A stretch of DNA of 10,552 nucleotides from an uncultured Prevotella sp. (GCF_900549175.1 NZ_URNN01000122.1:1-10552), one strand, 5' to 3'; shown: positions 1 to 6,970, counted from the stretch's first letter. Numbers and translations are program-made. The notes: a model not told the origin generated them from the sequence alone.

Positions 1-1469
1 TGGCAAAGATGAAGAAAGAGCAGTTTGACGAGTCTGTGAATCGCAGCCTCTATCAGGCTTCGCGAAATCTCGAGCTAAACGAAACACTGCGCTATTTGGA
101 AAAAGACGTTAACGAAACCGAGCGGCGTGCGTTTCGCCAGGACTCAGTGATGAGCCGTTCCGGCAAGCTGAACGATGTAGTGCAGCACTCGCACCAGTAC
201 TCGGTAACGGGAAAGGACGGTACGGTATACTCTTCGTTCCAGCTGAAGACCATCACCACCAAGCCGTCAACCATACCAAAGGCCATGATTCTGCGCTCCG
301 ACAAGAACTCCATCAGCGCAGCTTCGAAGTCGCTGCAGGAGATAGTCCGCAACCGCTATGTATACCAAAAGGCGTTGCTCGACGAGGTGGTCTATAACAT
401 ATTGTACACGGCAAGCGACAAGCCCTTGAAGGAACGGGTGAACTTCAAGCTGCTCGATCAGGACATAAGGGCCGAACTGTTGAACAACGGAATAAGCATA
501 CCGTATCACCTGACGGTATCCACCGCCGACGGACGTGAGGTGTACCGGTGTCCCGACTATACCGAAGAGGGTGAGGAACATACCTATTCGCAGGTGCTTT
601 TCCGCAACGACCCCTCAACGAAAATGGGAGTTGTGAGCATCCACTTCCCCGACATCAACGACTATATCTTCTCGAGCATACGCTTCATGATACCCTCGGT
701 GGTGTTCACTCTGGTGCTTCTCGTCACGTTCATCTTCACGATATTCGTGATATTCCGCCAGAAGCGGTATACTGAGATAAAGAATGATTTCATCAACAAC
801 ATGACTCATGAGCTCAAGACCCCCATCGCCAGCATTTCGCTTGCCGCGCAGATGCTCAACGATGATAGCGTGACGAAGAGCCCTACGATGATGAAACATC
901 TCGGCGGAGTAATCAATGACGAGTCGAAACGCCTGCGTTTCCTTGTCGAGAAAGTGTTGCAAATGTCGATGTTCGACCGCAAGAAGGCGGTGTTCAAGAA
1001 GAAGGAACTCGACCTCAACGAACTGGTGGAGAGTACGGCCAACTCGTTCACACTGCGTGTCGAGCATACCGGCGGAAAGATATACACCGACATCGAAGCC
1101 GTCGATTCCACCATATATGTGGACGAGATGCACTTCCAGAACGTGGTGTTCAATCTGATGGACAACGCGGTGAAATACCGGAATCCGGACAGACCGCTCG
1201 ACATCTATATGAAAACATGGAACGATGAGGAGCGGCTTTACCTCTCCATCCGCGACACCGGAATAGGTATCAAGAAGGACAACCTGAAGAAAGTGTTCGA
1301 CAAGTTCTACCGCGTGCACACCGGCAACCAGCATGATGTGAAGGGATTCGGCCTGGGTCTGGCATACGTCAAGAAGATTGTCGACCTGCACAAGGGCGAG
1401 ATCCGTGTGGAGAGCGAATACGGCAAGGGTACATGTTTCATAATATCACTGCCGGTAATAAGGAAATGA
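1..1469 (+). CDS. rprX: Sensor histidine kinase RprX, 5' end outside the window
   Basis: Membrane sensor kinase of the RprX/RprY two-component system; it autophosphorylates a histidine and passes the phosphate to RprY. The frame is open from the window edge. The Met at position 9 is preceded in frame by Ala-Lys and matches an internal part of the family, so the true start and first membrane helix lie upstream. Counting from that Met, residues 1-224 are the extracytoplasmic sensor region and about 225-249 a membrane helix. The H-box is MTHELKTP with the phospho-acceptor at about His267. The ATPase domain carries the N-box (NLMDNAVKY, 382-390), G1 (DTGIGI, 416-421), F-box (KFYRV) and G2 (GFGLGL, 446-451), all intact. 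Stop TGA is at 1467-1469, 54 nt before rprY. The name RprX rests on overall resemblance to the Bacteroides fragilis protein; kinase identity is certain. Confidence 0.93.
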   Translation, partial: AKMKKEQFDESVNRSLYQASRNLELNETLRYLEKDVNETERRAFRQDSVMSRSGKLNDVVQHSHQYSVTGKDGTVYSSFQLKTITTKPSTIPKAMILRSDKNSISAASKSLQEIVRNRYVYQKALLDEVVYNILYTASDKPLKERVNFKLLDQDIRAELLNNGISIPYHLTVSTADGREVYRCPDYTEEGEEHTYSQVLFRNDPSTKMGVVSIHFPDINDYIFSSIRFMIPSVVFTLVLLVTFIFTIFVIFRQKRYTEIKNDFINNMTHELKTPIASISLAAQMLNDDSVTKSPTMMKHLGGVINDESKRLRFLVEKVLQMSMFDRKKAVFKKKELDLNELVESTANSFTLRVEHTGGKIYTDIEAVDSTIYVDEMHFQNVVFNLMDNAVKYRNPDRPLDIYMKTWNDEERLYLSIRDTGIGIKKDNLKKVFDKFYRVHTGNQHDVKGFGLGLAYVKKIVDLHKGEIRVESEYGKGTCFIISLPVIRK

Positions 1470-1523
1470 AAAGAAAAAAACAAATATAAACAACGAGTAT
1501 TAACAATTTAAACGACTACGATT

Positions 1524-2222
1524 ATGGATGAAAATTTGAAGATCCTTCTTTGTGAAGATGACGAGAATTTGGGTATGTTGCTTCGCGAATATCTCGCAGC
1601 CAAAGGTTACGTTGCAGAACTTTGCCCAGACGGAGAGGCCGGATATAAGGCATTCTTGAAGAGTAAGTTCGACATCTGCGTGCTCGACGTCATGATGCCC
1701 AAGAAAGACGGTTTCACCCTGGCGCAGGAGATACGTACGGCCAACGCGGAGATTCCCATTATTTTCCTCACGGCCAAGACGTTGAAAGAGGATATTCTCG
1801 AGGGATTCAAGATTGGTGCGGATGACTACATAACCAAGCCTTTCTCGATGGAAGAGCTCGTTTTCCGTATTGAGGCCATTCTCCGTCGTGTGCGTGGTAA
1901 GAAAAACAAGGAGAGCACACTCTATCATATCGGCCGCTTCACGTTCGATACGCAGAAGCAGTTGCTCACTATCGGTGAGAAGCAGACCAAGCTGACAACC
2001 AAGGAAAACGAACTTCTCGCCTTGCTGTGCAGCCATGCCAATGAGATTCTTCAGCGTGATTTCGCATTGAAGACAATATGGATTGACGACAATTACTTCA
2101 ATGCCCGTTCGATGGATGTATACATCACCAAGCTGCGCAAGCATCTGAAGGATGACGATCAGATAGAGATTATCAACATCCACGGCAAGGGCTACAAGCT
2201 CATCACCCCCGAGGAAGATTGA
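1524..2222 (+). CDS. rprY: Response regulator RprY (OmpR/PhoB family)
   Basis: DNA-binding response regulator, 232 aa, partner of the kinase just upstream. The N-terminal receiver domain (about 5-120) has the acidic pocket Glu11-Asp12-Asp13, phospho-acceptor Asp55 in VLDVMMPKKDG, Thr83 in FLTAK and Lys105 in ITKPF. The C-terminal winged-helix domain (about 130-228) includes the typical OmpR-type segment around SMDVYITKLRKHL and ends GKGYKL. Length is normal for the family. Translation starts at the ATG at 1524; no Shine-Dalgarno is visible, as usual in this phylum. No TAnnTTTG promoter is seen in the 54-nt gap after rprX, so the pair is probably cotranscribed. RprY homologues are linked to envelope and oxidative-stress regulation in Bacteroides and Porphyromonas; the targets here cannot be read from the sequence. 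Confidence 0.95.
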   Translation: MDENLKILLCEDDENLGMLLREYLAAKGYVAELCPDGEAGYKAFLKSKFDICVLDVMMPKKDGFTLAQEIRTANAEIPIIFLTAKTLKEDILEGFKIGADDYITKPFSMEELVFRIEAILRRVRGKKNKESTLYHIGRFTFDTQKQLLTIGEKQTKLTTKENELLALLCSHANEILQRDFALKTIWIDDNYFNARSMDVYITKLRKHLKDDDQIEIINIHGKGYKLITPEED

Positions 2223-2279
2223 GTAACGGCATTGACGTTAGGACAGATCAAGCATAAGTAGAGTAGTAAAGACAAGACG

Positions 2280-2315
2280 AATCCGGATGCCGGCCGTGAG
2301 GTCAGCATCCGGATT
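2280..2315. terminator. Hairpin between convergent rprY and the 59-aa gene
   Basis: An 11-bp perfect stem (2280-2290 with 2305-2315) encloses a 14-nt loop. It lies 58 nt after the rprY stop and 47 nt beyond the stop of the convergent small gene. There is no clean T-run on the + side; the minus side is followed by a T-rich stretch. It probably acts as a bidirectional terminator of moderate strength. Confidence 0.6.
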
Positions 2316-2361
2316 AATTGATTCTGCCATGCGGTGTACGCTTGCTGTCGCATTTCCGTTG

Positions 2362-2541
2362 TCAGTATCCGCTGTCTTTCTTGTAGTTGTAGATGTACAT
2401 GACCACGCCTGCCATGACGCAGAAAAAAGCGGTGAGAAGTAGCGCGTTGTGGTTGCCGTCGGGCAGGAAGAAGCATACCGCCTGCAGCAATACGCCGGTG
2501 AATGTAAGCAGAAAACTGATGTGTTTTATGTATTTTCTCAT
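2362..2541 (-). CDS. Small two-helix membrane protein, hypothetical (59 aa)
   Basis: A 59-aa protein starting MRKYIKHISF, with two hydrophobic segments at about 8-26 and 33-53, joined by a short polar turn (PDGNHN) and ending in the charged tail YNYKKDSGY. Basic N-terminal residues and a charged C-terminus suggest a small inner-membrane hairpin. An upstream in-frame ATG exists, but the start at 2541 is preferred: a TAnnTTTG promoter sits 20 nt upstream at 2562-2569, inside the longer reading frame. The gene is divergent from rpsF and convergent with rprY. Small proteins of this look occur in other Bacteroidales, as far as I recall. No function can be assigned. Support for a real gene is its own promoter, clear helix pattern and downstream hairpin. 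Confidence 0.68.
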   Translation of the reverse strand: MRKYIKHISFLLTFTGVLLQAVCFFLPDGNHNALLLTAFFCVMAGVVMYIYNYKKDSGY

Positions 2542-2561
2542 CTTTATCGCCAATTTGCGGG

Positions 2562-2569
2562 CAAATTTA
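2562..2569 (-). promoter_or_regulatory. Promoter of the 59-aa membrane protein gene
   Basis: The minus strand reads TAAATTTG here, matching the Bacteroidales -7 consensus TAnnTTTG. ATTG lies 20 nt upstream (plus-strand 2590-2593), fitting the -33 element. The predicted leader is very short, roughly 15 nt. Confidence 0.6.
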
Positions 2570-2578
2570 CAAAAAATA

Positions 2579-2610
2579 TTTGGTAGGGTCAATAAAAAAG
2601 AGTACCTTTG
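2579..2610 (+). promoter_or_regulatory. Promoter of the rpsF-rpsR-rplI operon
   Basis: The -33 element TTTG (2579-2582), a 20-nt spacer and the -7 element TACCTTTG (2603-2610) form a full-consensus Bacteroidales sigma-ABfr promoter, as expected for ribosomal genes. The leader to the rpsF ATG is about 35-40 nt and AT-rich. Confidence 0.8.
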
Positions 2611-2653
2611 CACCGCAATTTTGCAAATTAACATTATTATATTATTTAAAAGT

Positions 2654-2998
2654 ATGAATCAATACGAAACCGTTTTCATTTTGACTCCCGTTTTGTCTGA
2701 TGAACAGATGAAGGAAACGGTCGCTAAGTTCAAGAAGATTCTGACTGACAAAGGTGCAGAGATTCTGAATGAAGAGGCTTGGGGACTGAAGAAGATGGCT
2801 TATGCTATTCAGAAGAAGTCTACAGGCTTTTATTGCCTGATAGAGTTCAAGGCAGAGCCGTCGGTGGTAAAGACTCTCGATGTGGCTTATCGTCGTGAAG
2901 AGAAAGTAATCCGCTACATGACAGTGAAACTCGACAAGTACGCTGCCCAGTATGCAGAGAAGAGAAGAAACAAATTAGGTAAAAAAGAGGAGGCTTAA
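2654..2998 (+). CDS. rpsF: 30S ribosomal protein bS6
   Basis: Ribosomal protein of the 30S platform that binds 16S rRNA together with bS18. The 114-aa product begins MNQYETVFILTPVLSDEQMK, the typical S6 opening, and contains WGLKKMAYAIQKKSTGFY, the conserved core strand-helix region. Length is normal for Bacteroidales. A longer in-frame start exists far upstream, but it would run through the promoter at 2579-2610; the ATG at 2654 matches the family start. It is the first gene of the rpsF-rpsR-rplI operon, and rpsR follows after 3 nt. No Shine-Dalgarno precedes rpsF itself, in contrast to the next two genes. The 3' end codes for KKEEA, and those Glu codons also form the Shine-Dalgarno of rpsR. 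Confidence 0.97.
   Translation: MNQYETVFILTPVLSDEQMKETVAKFKKILTDKGAEILNEEAWGLKKMAYAIQKKSTGFYCLIEFKAEPSVVKTLDVAYRREEKVIRYMTVKLDKYAAQYAEKRRNKLGKKEEA
2988..2993 (+). promoter_or_regulatory. Strong Shine-Dalgarno of rpsR
   Basis: AGGAGG lies 8 nt before the rpsR ATG, inside the last codons of rpsF. It is noteworthy because Bacteroidota genes, including others in this window, generally lack such sites. Confidence 0.75.
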
Positions 2999-3001
2999 GC
3001 A

Positions 3002-3268
3002 ATGGCACAAGAATCAGAAATCAGATATTTGACTCCACCTTCAGTGGATACAAAGAAGAAGAAGTATTGCCGTTTCAAGAAAAGCGGTATCAAGTATATC
3101 GACTACAAGGATCCTGAGTTCCTCAAGAAGTTCCTTAACGAACAGGGAAAGATTCTTCCCCGTCGCATCACCGGTACTTCATTGAAGTATCAGCGTCGTG
3201 TGGCTCAGGCCGTAAAGCGTGCACGCCAGATTGCTCTGCTGCCTTATGTAACTGACATGATGAAATAA
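3002..3268 (+). CDS. rpsR: 30S ribosomal protein bS18
   Basis: Small-subunit protein that pairs with bS6 on the 30S platform. The product is 88 aa. Conserved S18 features are the CRFKKSGIKYIDYKDPEFL segment, the ILPRRITGTSLKYQRRVAQA RNA-binding segment and the C-terminal KRARQIALLPY. Length is normal for this phylum. The start at 3002 is fixed by the 3-nt gap after rpsF and by AGGAGG 8 nt upstream. The stop is followed at once by the Shine-Dalgarno of rplI, so the three genes are tightly coupled. In Bacteroidota bS18, with bS6 and bS21, is reported to bury the 16S anti-Shine-Dalgarno tail, which makes the strong site before this gene interesting. Confidence 0.98.
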   Translation: MAQESEIRYLTPPSVDTKKKKYCRFKKSGIKYIDYKDPEFLKKFLNEQGKILPRRITGTSLKYQRRVAQAVKRARQIALLPYVTDMMK

Positions 3269-3276
3269 TAAGGAGG
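3269..3276 (+). promoter_or_regulatory. Extended Shine-Dalgarno of rplI
   Basis: TAAGGAGG is an 8-nt perfect complement of the 16S anti-Shine-Dalgarno, starting immediately after the rpsR stop, 9 nt before the rplI ATG. It is the strongest ribosome-binding site in the window. Confidence 0.8.
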
Positions 3277-3285
3277 AGAACTGAT

Positions 3286-3807
3286 ATGGAAATAATACTG
3301 AAAGAAGATATTATCGGTCTGGGATACAAGAACGATATCGTGAATGTAAAGGCTGGTTACGGACGCAACTACCTCATCCCCACAGGAAAGGGTGTCATCG
3401 CTTCTCCGTCGGCAAAGAAGGTGCTTGCTGAGAATCTGAAGCAGCAGGCTCATAAGATTGCAGCTCTGAAGGCTGAGGCTGAGAAGAAGGCCGAGGCACT
3501 GAAGGATGTTGCTCTCGTTATTTCGGTTAAGGTTAGTGCAACCGGTTCTACTTACGGTTCTGTAAATGCAGCTATGGTGGCAGAAGAGTTGAAGAAGCTC
3601 GGTCACGAGATCGACCGTAAGATTATCGTTATGCGCGATATCAAGACTGTCGGTGACTTTGCCGCAACGGTTCACTTCCACAAGGAGGTTTCTGTTGAGG
3701 TGCCCGTGAAGGTTGTTGCCGAGGGTGCAGAGCAGGTTGAAGCTCCCGTAGAGGAGGCACCGGCTGCTGTTGCAGAAGAGGAGACAGAAGCTCCCGTAGC
3801 AGAGTAA
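3286..3807 (+). CDS. rplI: 50S ribosomal protein bL9 with acidic C-terminal tail
   Basis: Large-subunit protein bL9, 173 aa. The N-terminal rRNA-binding domain is typical: MEIILKEDIIGLGYKNDIVNVKAGYGRNYLIP carries the family signature. It is followed by a long connecting helix rich in Lys, Ala and Glu (about 42-75) and a C-terminal domain (about 76-147). Beyond residue 148 there is a low-complexity tail of Glu, Ala, Val and Pro, including EAPVEEAPAAVAEEE. That makes the protein longer than the roughly 150 aa usual elsewhere; such acidic tails are common in Bacteroidales L9. The start is set by the strong Shine-Dalgarno at 3269-3276. It is the last gene of the ribosomal operon, and a terminator follows 37 nt after the stop. 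Confidence 0.97.
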   Translation: MEIILKEDIIGLGYKNDIVNVKAGYGRNYLIPTGKGVIASPSAKKVLAENLKQQAHKIAALKAEAEKKAEALKDVALVISVKVSATGSTYGSVNAAMVAEELKKLGHEIDRKIIVMRDIKTVGDFAATVHFHKEVSVEVPVKVVAEGAEQVEAPVEEAPAAVAEEETEAPVAE

Positions 3808-3844
3808 TCTCGCTGTAAAGCAAATCATATTTATTATACAACGG

Positions 3845-3879
3845 AATCCTGACTGTACTATATAGTCAGGATTTTTTTA
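3845..3879 (+). terminator. Terminator of the rpsF-rpsR-rplI operon
   Basis: A 10-bp perfect stem (3845-3854 with 3864-3873) with a 9-nt loop runs straight into a T-run (3872-3878). It is a textbook intrinsic terminator after rplI. The stretch from 3880 to 4005 holds no gene that I can support. Confidence 0.92.
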
Positions 3880-4005
3880 TGATTGTACGGTCATGCTGCG
3901 TAATTTTTAAAGGCTTGGATAATGTCGTTGGTCTGTTAAAAAACGCAGAATACTGTCTGTACCAGCGTAATGCAGTGGCTTGTTGTGCTCACTGCGGGCA
4001 AACGA

Positions 4006-4034
4006 AAAAGCCCCGGACTTGGTCCGGGGCTTTT
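4006..4034 (-). terminator. Terminator of the 57-aa lipoprotein gene
   Basis: AAAAGCCCCGGA pairs with TCCGGGGCTTTT around a 5-nt loop. It is GC-rich and flanked by A and T runs, so it can work in both directions. It lies 32 nt beyond the stop of the leftward lipoprotein gene, which it most likely serves, and forms a second barrier for rightward ribosomal-operon readthrough. Confidence 0.88.
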
Positions 4035-4066
4035 CTTTACTCTCTTTACGTCGAGGTTGCAACTAA

Positions 4067-4240
4067 TTACTCAGCAACAACGCTGTCTGTAGCGGCAGAG
4101 TCAGCAACAACTGAGTCAGCAACAACAGTGTCAACAGCTACAGTGTCAGAGTCAACCGGAGCTGCCTGCTCTGTCTTGTTACCACATGATGCGAACGAAA
4201 TAGCTGCAACAGCTACGAACATAAATACTAACTTTTTCAT
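4067..4240 (-). CDS. Small repeat-containing lipoprotein, hypothetical (57 aa)
   Basis: A short leftward gene encoding 57 aa. It begins MKKLVFMFVAVAAISFASC, a lipoprotein signal peptide with lipobox FASC and lipidated Cys19. The mature part is only 39 aa, begins GNKTEQAAPVD and is otherwise a string of five-residue repeats of the type VVADS (DTVAV, DTVVA, DSVVA, DSAAT, DSVVA). It is acidic, has no Lys/Arg after the Cys-proximal segment, and is probably disordered. At DNA level TCAGCAACAAC recurs at 4071, 4101 and 4116, spacings that are multiples of 15. The gene has its own TAnnTTTG promoter and a strong terminator, arguing that it is real and well transcribed. Probably anchored in the envelope; function unknown. 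Similar tiny DSVVA-type lipoproteins are familiar in Bacteroidales. Confidence 0.85.
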   Translation of the reverse strand: MKKLVFMFVAVAAISFASCGNKTEQAAPVDSDTVAVDTVVADSVVADSAATDSVVAE

Positions 4241-4293
4241 TTTTTCTTTGCTTTTTAAATCTGTAAAACAATCATTTGTTTATTAAAACATTG

Positions 4294-4301
4294 CAAAGGT
4301 A
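4294..4301 (-). promoter_or_regulatory. Promoter of the 57-aa lipoprotein gene
   Basis: The minus strand reads TACCTTTG, a full match to the -7 element and identical to the rpsF and mtaB boxes, 53 nt before the ATG. No good -33 TTTG is seen. The rest of 4241-4511 is AT-rich divergent promoter DNA with no supportable gene. Confidence 0.7.
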
Positions 4302-4471
4302 TACATTTTTTTGATACGTTGTTCCTTTTTTTAGAACTTTTTTTATGTCTTTATTGTAACTTTTTGGCAATTCGTTGAATATCAATAAGTTGTGAAATGT
4401 TAAAATTTTGATGCTCTCATGTGATATTATTAATAAATGTGTTTGGGAGCCCTGAATGGCGAAAAAATGTG

Positions 4472-4479
4472 TACCTTTG
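4472..4479 (+). promoter_or_regulatory. Promoter of mtaB-glycosyltransferase unit
   Basis: TACCTTTG followed by CAA matches the Bacteroidales -7 element, 32 nt before the mtaB ATG. A TTTG lies at 4442-4445, but its 26-nt spacing is longer than usual, so the -33 assignment is uncertain. Confidence 0.68.
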
Positions 4480-4511
4480 CAACATTAACGACCATACATT
4501 TATATAACTAT

Positions 4512-5867
4512 ATGATAGATTCATCAGCATTTCAGGGAAAGAAAGCTGCTTATTTCACACTTGGGTGCAAGCTGAACTTCTCCGAGACATCCACATTCGG
4601 CCGGATGTTGCACGATATGGGTGTCCGGACGGCCGCCAGTGGCGAGAAGGCAGACCTGTGCATCATAAACACATGTTCGGTGACGGAGGTTGCCGACCAC
4701 AAGTGCCGTCAGGCCATTCACAGGCTTGTCCGCAACAATCCCGGGGCCTTTGTCGTCGTGACGGGATGCTATGCCCAGTTGGAACCTGAAGAAGTGAGCC
4801 GTATAGAAGGTGTCGACCTCGTGCTGGGGTCGAACGAGAAGGCCAATCTGATACAGTTCCTTTCCGATGCTTGGAGCGGGAAAGCCCCTTCCGTTGCCGC
4901 CGGCGGAGGCGGTTGCACGGTGCACAGGGTGAAGACTAAGGATATCCGGACATTCGCCCCGAGCTGTTCGCGGGGCAACCGTACGCGCTATTTTCTGAAG
5001 GTGCAGGACGGCTGCGACTACTTCTGCACCTATTGCACCATACCGTATGCCCGCGGGTTCAGCCGCAATCCCACTATAGCCTCGCTCGTGGAGCAGGTGC
5101 GTGGGGCCGCCGCTGAAGGTGCGCGTGAGATAGTGCTGACGGGAGTGAACATAGGAGACTTCGGTAAAACCACCGGTGAGAGCTTTGCAGACCTTGTTAA
5201 GGCACTCGATGCAATAGAGCCGATACGGCGTTACCGCATAAGCAGTCTGGAGCCCGACCTGCTCAGCGACGAGCTTATCGGGTACTGTTCGCAGAGCCGT
5301 GCCTTCATGCCCCATTTCCACATACCCCTGCAGAGCGGCAGCGACACGGTGCTCCGGCTGATGCACCGCCACTACGACAGCCGTCTCTTTGCCGACAAGA
5401 TACACCGTATAAAGCATCTCATGCCCGATGCCTTCATAGGTGTTGACGTGATGGTGGGCTGCCGTGGCGAGACGCCCGAGTGCTTCGAGGAGACATACGG
5501 CTTTCTCGACGCTCTCGATGTCACCCAGTTGCACGTCTTTCCCTATTCCGAACGTCCCGGCACGGCGGCGCTGAAGATACCGTATACAGTGGATGACCGG
5601 ACGAAGAAGCAGCGCAGCAGGCGTCTTCTCGAGCTGTCGGACGCCAAGACCCGTGCCTTCTATGAGCGTTTCATAGGTACCGATGCCGAGGTATTGTTCG
5701 AGAAAGCGCCGCGCGGAAAGGCCATGCACGGTTTCACGGCAAACTATATACGCGTTGAGCTTCCGGCGTGCGAGGCCCGTGAAGAGTACGACAACACATT
5801 GCTGAAAGTTCGTCTGGAGGGGTTCAATCATGACGGCACGGCATTAATGGCAAAGATATATGGATAA
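4512..5867 (+). CDS. mtaB: tRNA t6A37 methylthiotransferase MtaB
   Basis: Radical SAM enzyme that converts t6A at position 37 of ANN-decoding tRNAs to ms2t6A; cytoplasmic, with two iron-sulfur clusters. The product is 451 aa. The N-terminal UPF0004 domain opens with YFTLGCKLNFSETS and has cluster ligands Cys19, Cys55 (NTCSVT) and Cys86 (TGCYAQ). The radical SAM triad is CDYFCTYC (Cys168, Cys172, Cys175), followed by the SLEPD and HIPLQSGSD segments. The C-terminal region (about 385-450) fits a TRAM-type domain. The LGCK opening and overall pattern fit MtaB rather than MiaB or RimO. An upstream ATG at 4437 is rejected because the promoter box at 4472-4479 lies inside that extension. The last 8 nt overlap the next gene. 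Confidence 0.93.
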   Translation: MIDSSAFQGKKAAYFTLGCKLNFSETSTFGRMLHDMGVRTAASGEKADLCIINTCSVTEVADHKCRQAIHRLVRNNPGAFVVVTGCYAQLEPEEVSRIEGVDLVLGSNEKANLIQFLSDAWSGKAPSVAAGGGGCTVHRVKTKDIRTFAPSCSRGNRTRYFLKVQDGCDYFCTYCTIPYARGFSRNPTIASLVEQVRGAAAEGAREIVLTGVNIGDFGKTTGESFADLVKALDAIEPIRRYRISSLEPDLLSDELIGYCSQSRAFMPHFHIPLQSGSDTVLRLMHRHYDSRLFADKIHRIKHLMPDAFIGVDVMVGCRGETPECFEETYGFLDALDVTQLHVFPYSERPGTAALKIPYTVDDRTKKQRSRRLLELSDAKTRAFYERFIGTDAEVLFEKAPRGKAMHGFTANYIRVELPACEAREEYDNTLLKVRLEGFNHDGTALMAKIYG

Positions 5868-6891
5868 GGTAGCTATAGTCATTCTCAACTGGAACGGTGC
5901 GGCCATGCTGCGCCGCTATCTGCCGTCGGTGTTGCGCTATTCGTGCGACGAGGCTGCGGTTTATGTGGCCGACAACGCTTCCACCGACGATTCGCTCTCG
6001 GTGTTGTCCGAAGAATTTCCCGCCTGCCGCGTCATACGGCTTGACAGGAACTGGGGATTTGCCGAGGGATATAACAAGGCTCTCGGCCGGATAGACGCCG
6101 AATATTACGTGTTGCTCAACTCCGACGTTGAGGTAACCCACCATTGGCTCACGCCGCTCGTGGAGTTTATGGACAACCACGGTGATGTGGCGGCATGCCA
6201 GCCCAAGCTGCTTTCCGTCGGCGACAGAGACAGCTTTGAGTATGCCGGGGCGGGTGGGGGATTCGTCGACCGCTACGGTTACCCTTTCTGCCGCGGCAGA
6301 ATATTCGATACTGTCGAGCGCGATGACGGCCAGTATGACTATGCCCAGGAGATACTCTGGGCCACGGGTGCCGTACTGATGATACGTTCGACCGACTACC
6401 ATGGGGCGGGCGGGCTCGACGGACGCTTCTTTGCGCACAACGAAGAAATAGACCTGTGCTGGCGCCTGCGTATTCTCGGACGCAGGATATACTGCCTGCC
6501 AGACAGCGTTGTCTATCATGTGGGCGGAGGCACCCTGCCCAAGAGCAATCCGATGAAGACATTCCTCAACTTCCGCAACAACCTGACCATGCTTTACAAA
6601 TGCCTGCCTGACGGCGAACTCAGGCACGTGATGCGCGTGAGATGGTTCCTCGACTATCTTGCCGCCTTCGAGATGCTGGTGCTGAAGCGCAGCTGGGGCG
6701 ACTTCAAGGCTGTGTTCCGTGCCCGCAGGGCTTTCCGTAGGTGGAAGAAAGATTTCCGTGCCGACCGCGAGGCGATACAGAAAAGCCGCGCCGCTTCAGG
6801 TGTCACCGTTATACGTGAGGTATACATGCGCTCCCTGCTTTGGCAGTATTATGTGAAGAAGCACACCCGTTTCTCTGATTTGGAGTTCTGA
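5860..6891 (+). CDS. Family 2 glycosyltransferase (rhamnosyltransferase-like)
   Basis: Glycosyltransferase of the GT-A fold, 343 aa, likely acting on the cytoplasmic face of the membrane on a surface-glycan or lipid-linked precursor. It starts MDKVAIVILNWNG, the usual GT2 opening. The nucleotide-binding segment is VADNASTDDS (36-45), the metal-site segment is LLNSDVEV (85-92, DxD-like with Asp89) and the catalytic-base region is HNEEIDLCWR (193-202). It resembles WbbL-type rhamnosyltransferases, but neither donor nor acceptor can be read from sequence. The hydrophobic stretch near 261-276 could be an amphipathic membrane contact. The ATG lies inside the end of mtaB (ATGGATAA, 8-nt overlap), which implies translational coupling. 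No polysaccharide gene cluster surrounds it. Confidence 0.9.
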   Translation: MDKVAIVILNWNGAAMLRRYLPSVLRYSCDEAAVYVADNASTDDSLSVLSEEFPACRVIRLDRNWGFAEGYNKALGRIDAEYYVLLNSDVEVTHHWLTPLVEFMDNHGDVAACQPKLLSVGDRDSFEYAGAGGGFVDRYGYPFCRGRIFDTVERDDGQYDYAQEILWATGAVLMIRSTDYHGAGGLDGRFFAHNEEIDLCWRLRILGRRIYCLPDSVVYHVGGGTLPKSNPMKTFLNFRNNLTMLYKCLPDGELRHVMRVRWFLDYLAAFEMLVLKRSWGDFKAVFRARRAFRRWKKDFRADREAIQKSRAASGVTVIREVYMRSLLWQYYVKKHTRFSDLEF

Positions 6892-6970
6892 GTTTTTTTT
6901 CCAACGCAAGGGGCTCAAGGATTCAAAAGGATATTTATAAGTAAGTCGCAACAATTAGTTTATACATTTT

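Noticed and set aside
2607..2653. S6:S18-binding autoregulatory leader (CCG-type motif) before rpsF
   Set aside because: A CCG follows the -7 box, but only a 3-bp stem can be drawn in the likely transcript; the better TTTGCA/TGCAAA pairing would use promoter bases that are not transcribed.
3880..4005. Possible tRNA or small RNA between the two terminators
   Set aside because: No cloverleaf, no GTTCRANNC T-arm motif on either strand and no promoter box; only the flanking terminators are convincing.
3879..4286. 135-codon plus-strand frame after the ribosomal operon
   Set aside because: It crosses a terminator and runs antisense through the 57-aa lipoprotein gene; its Thr/Ser/Ala-rich part is just the reverse reading of that repeat.
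4524..5831. 435-codon open frame on the minus strand
   Set aside because: It is the full antisense shadow of mtaB, whose catalytic cysteines and motifs are unmistakable; the antisense product shows no recognisable domain and has no promoter.
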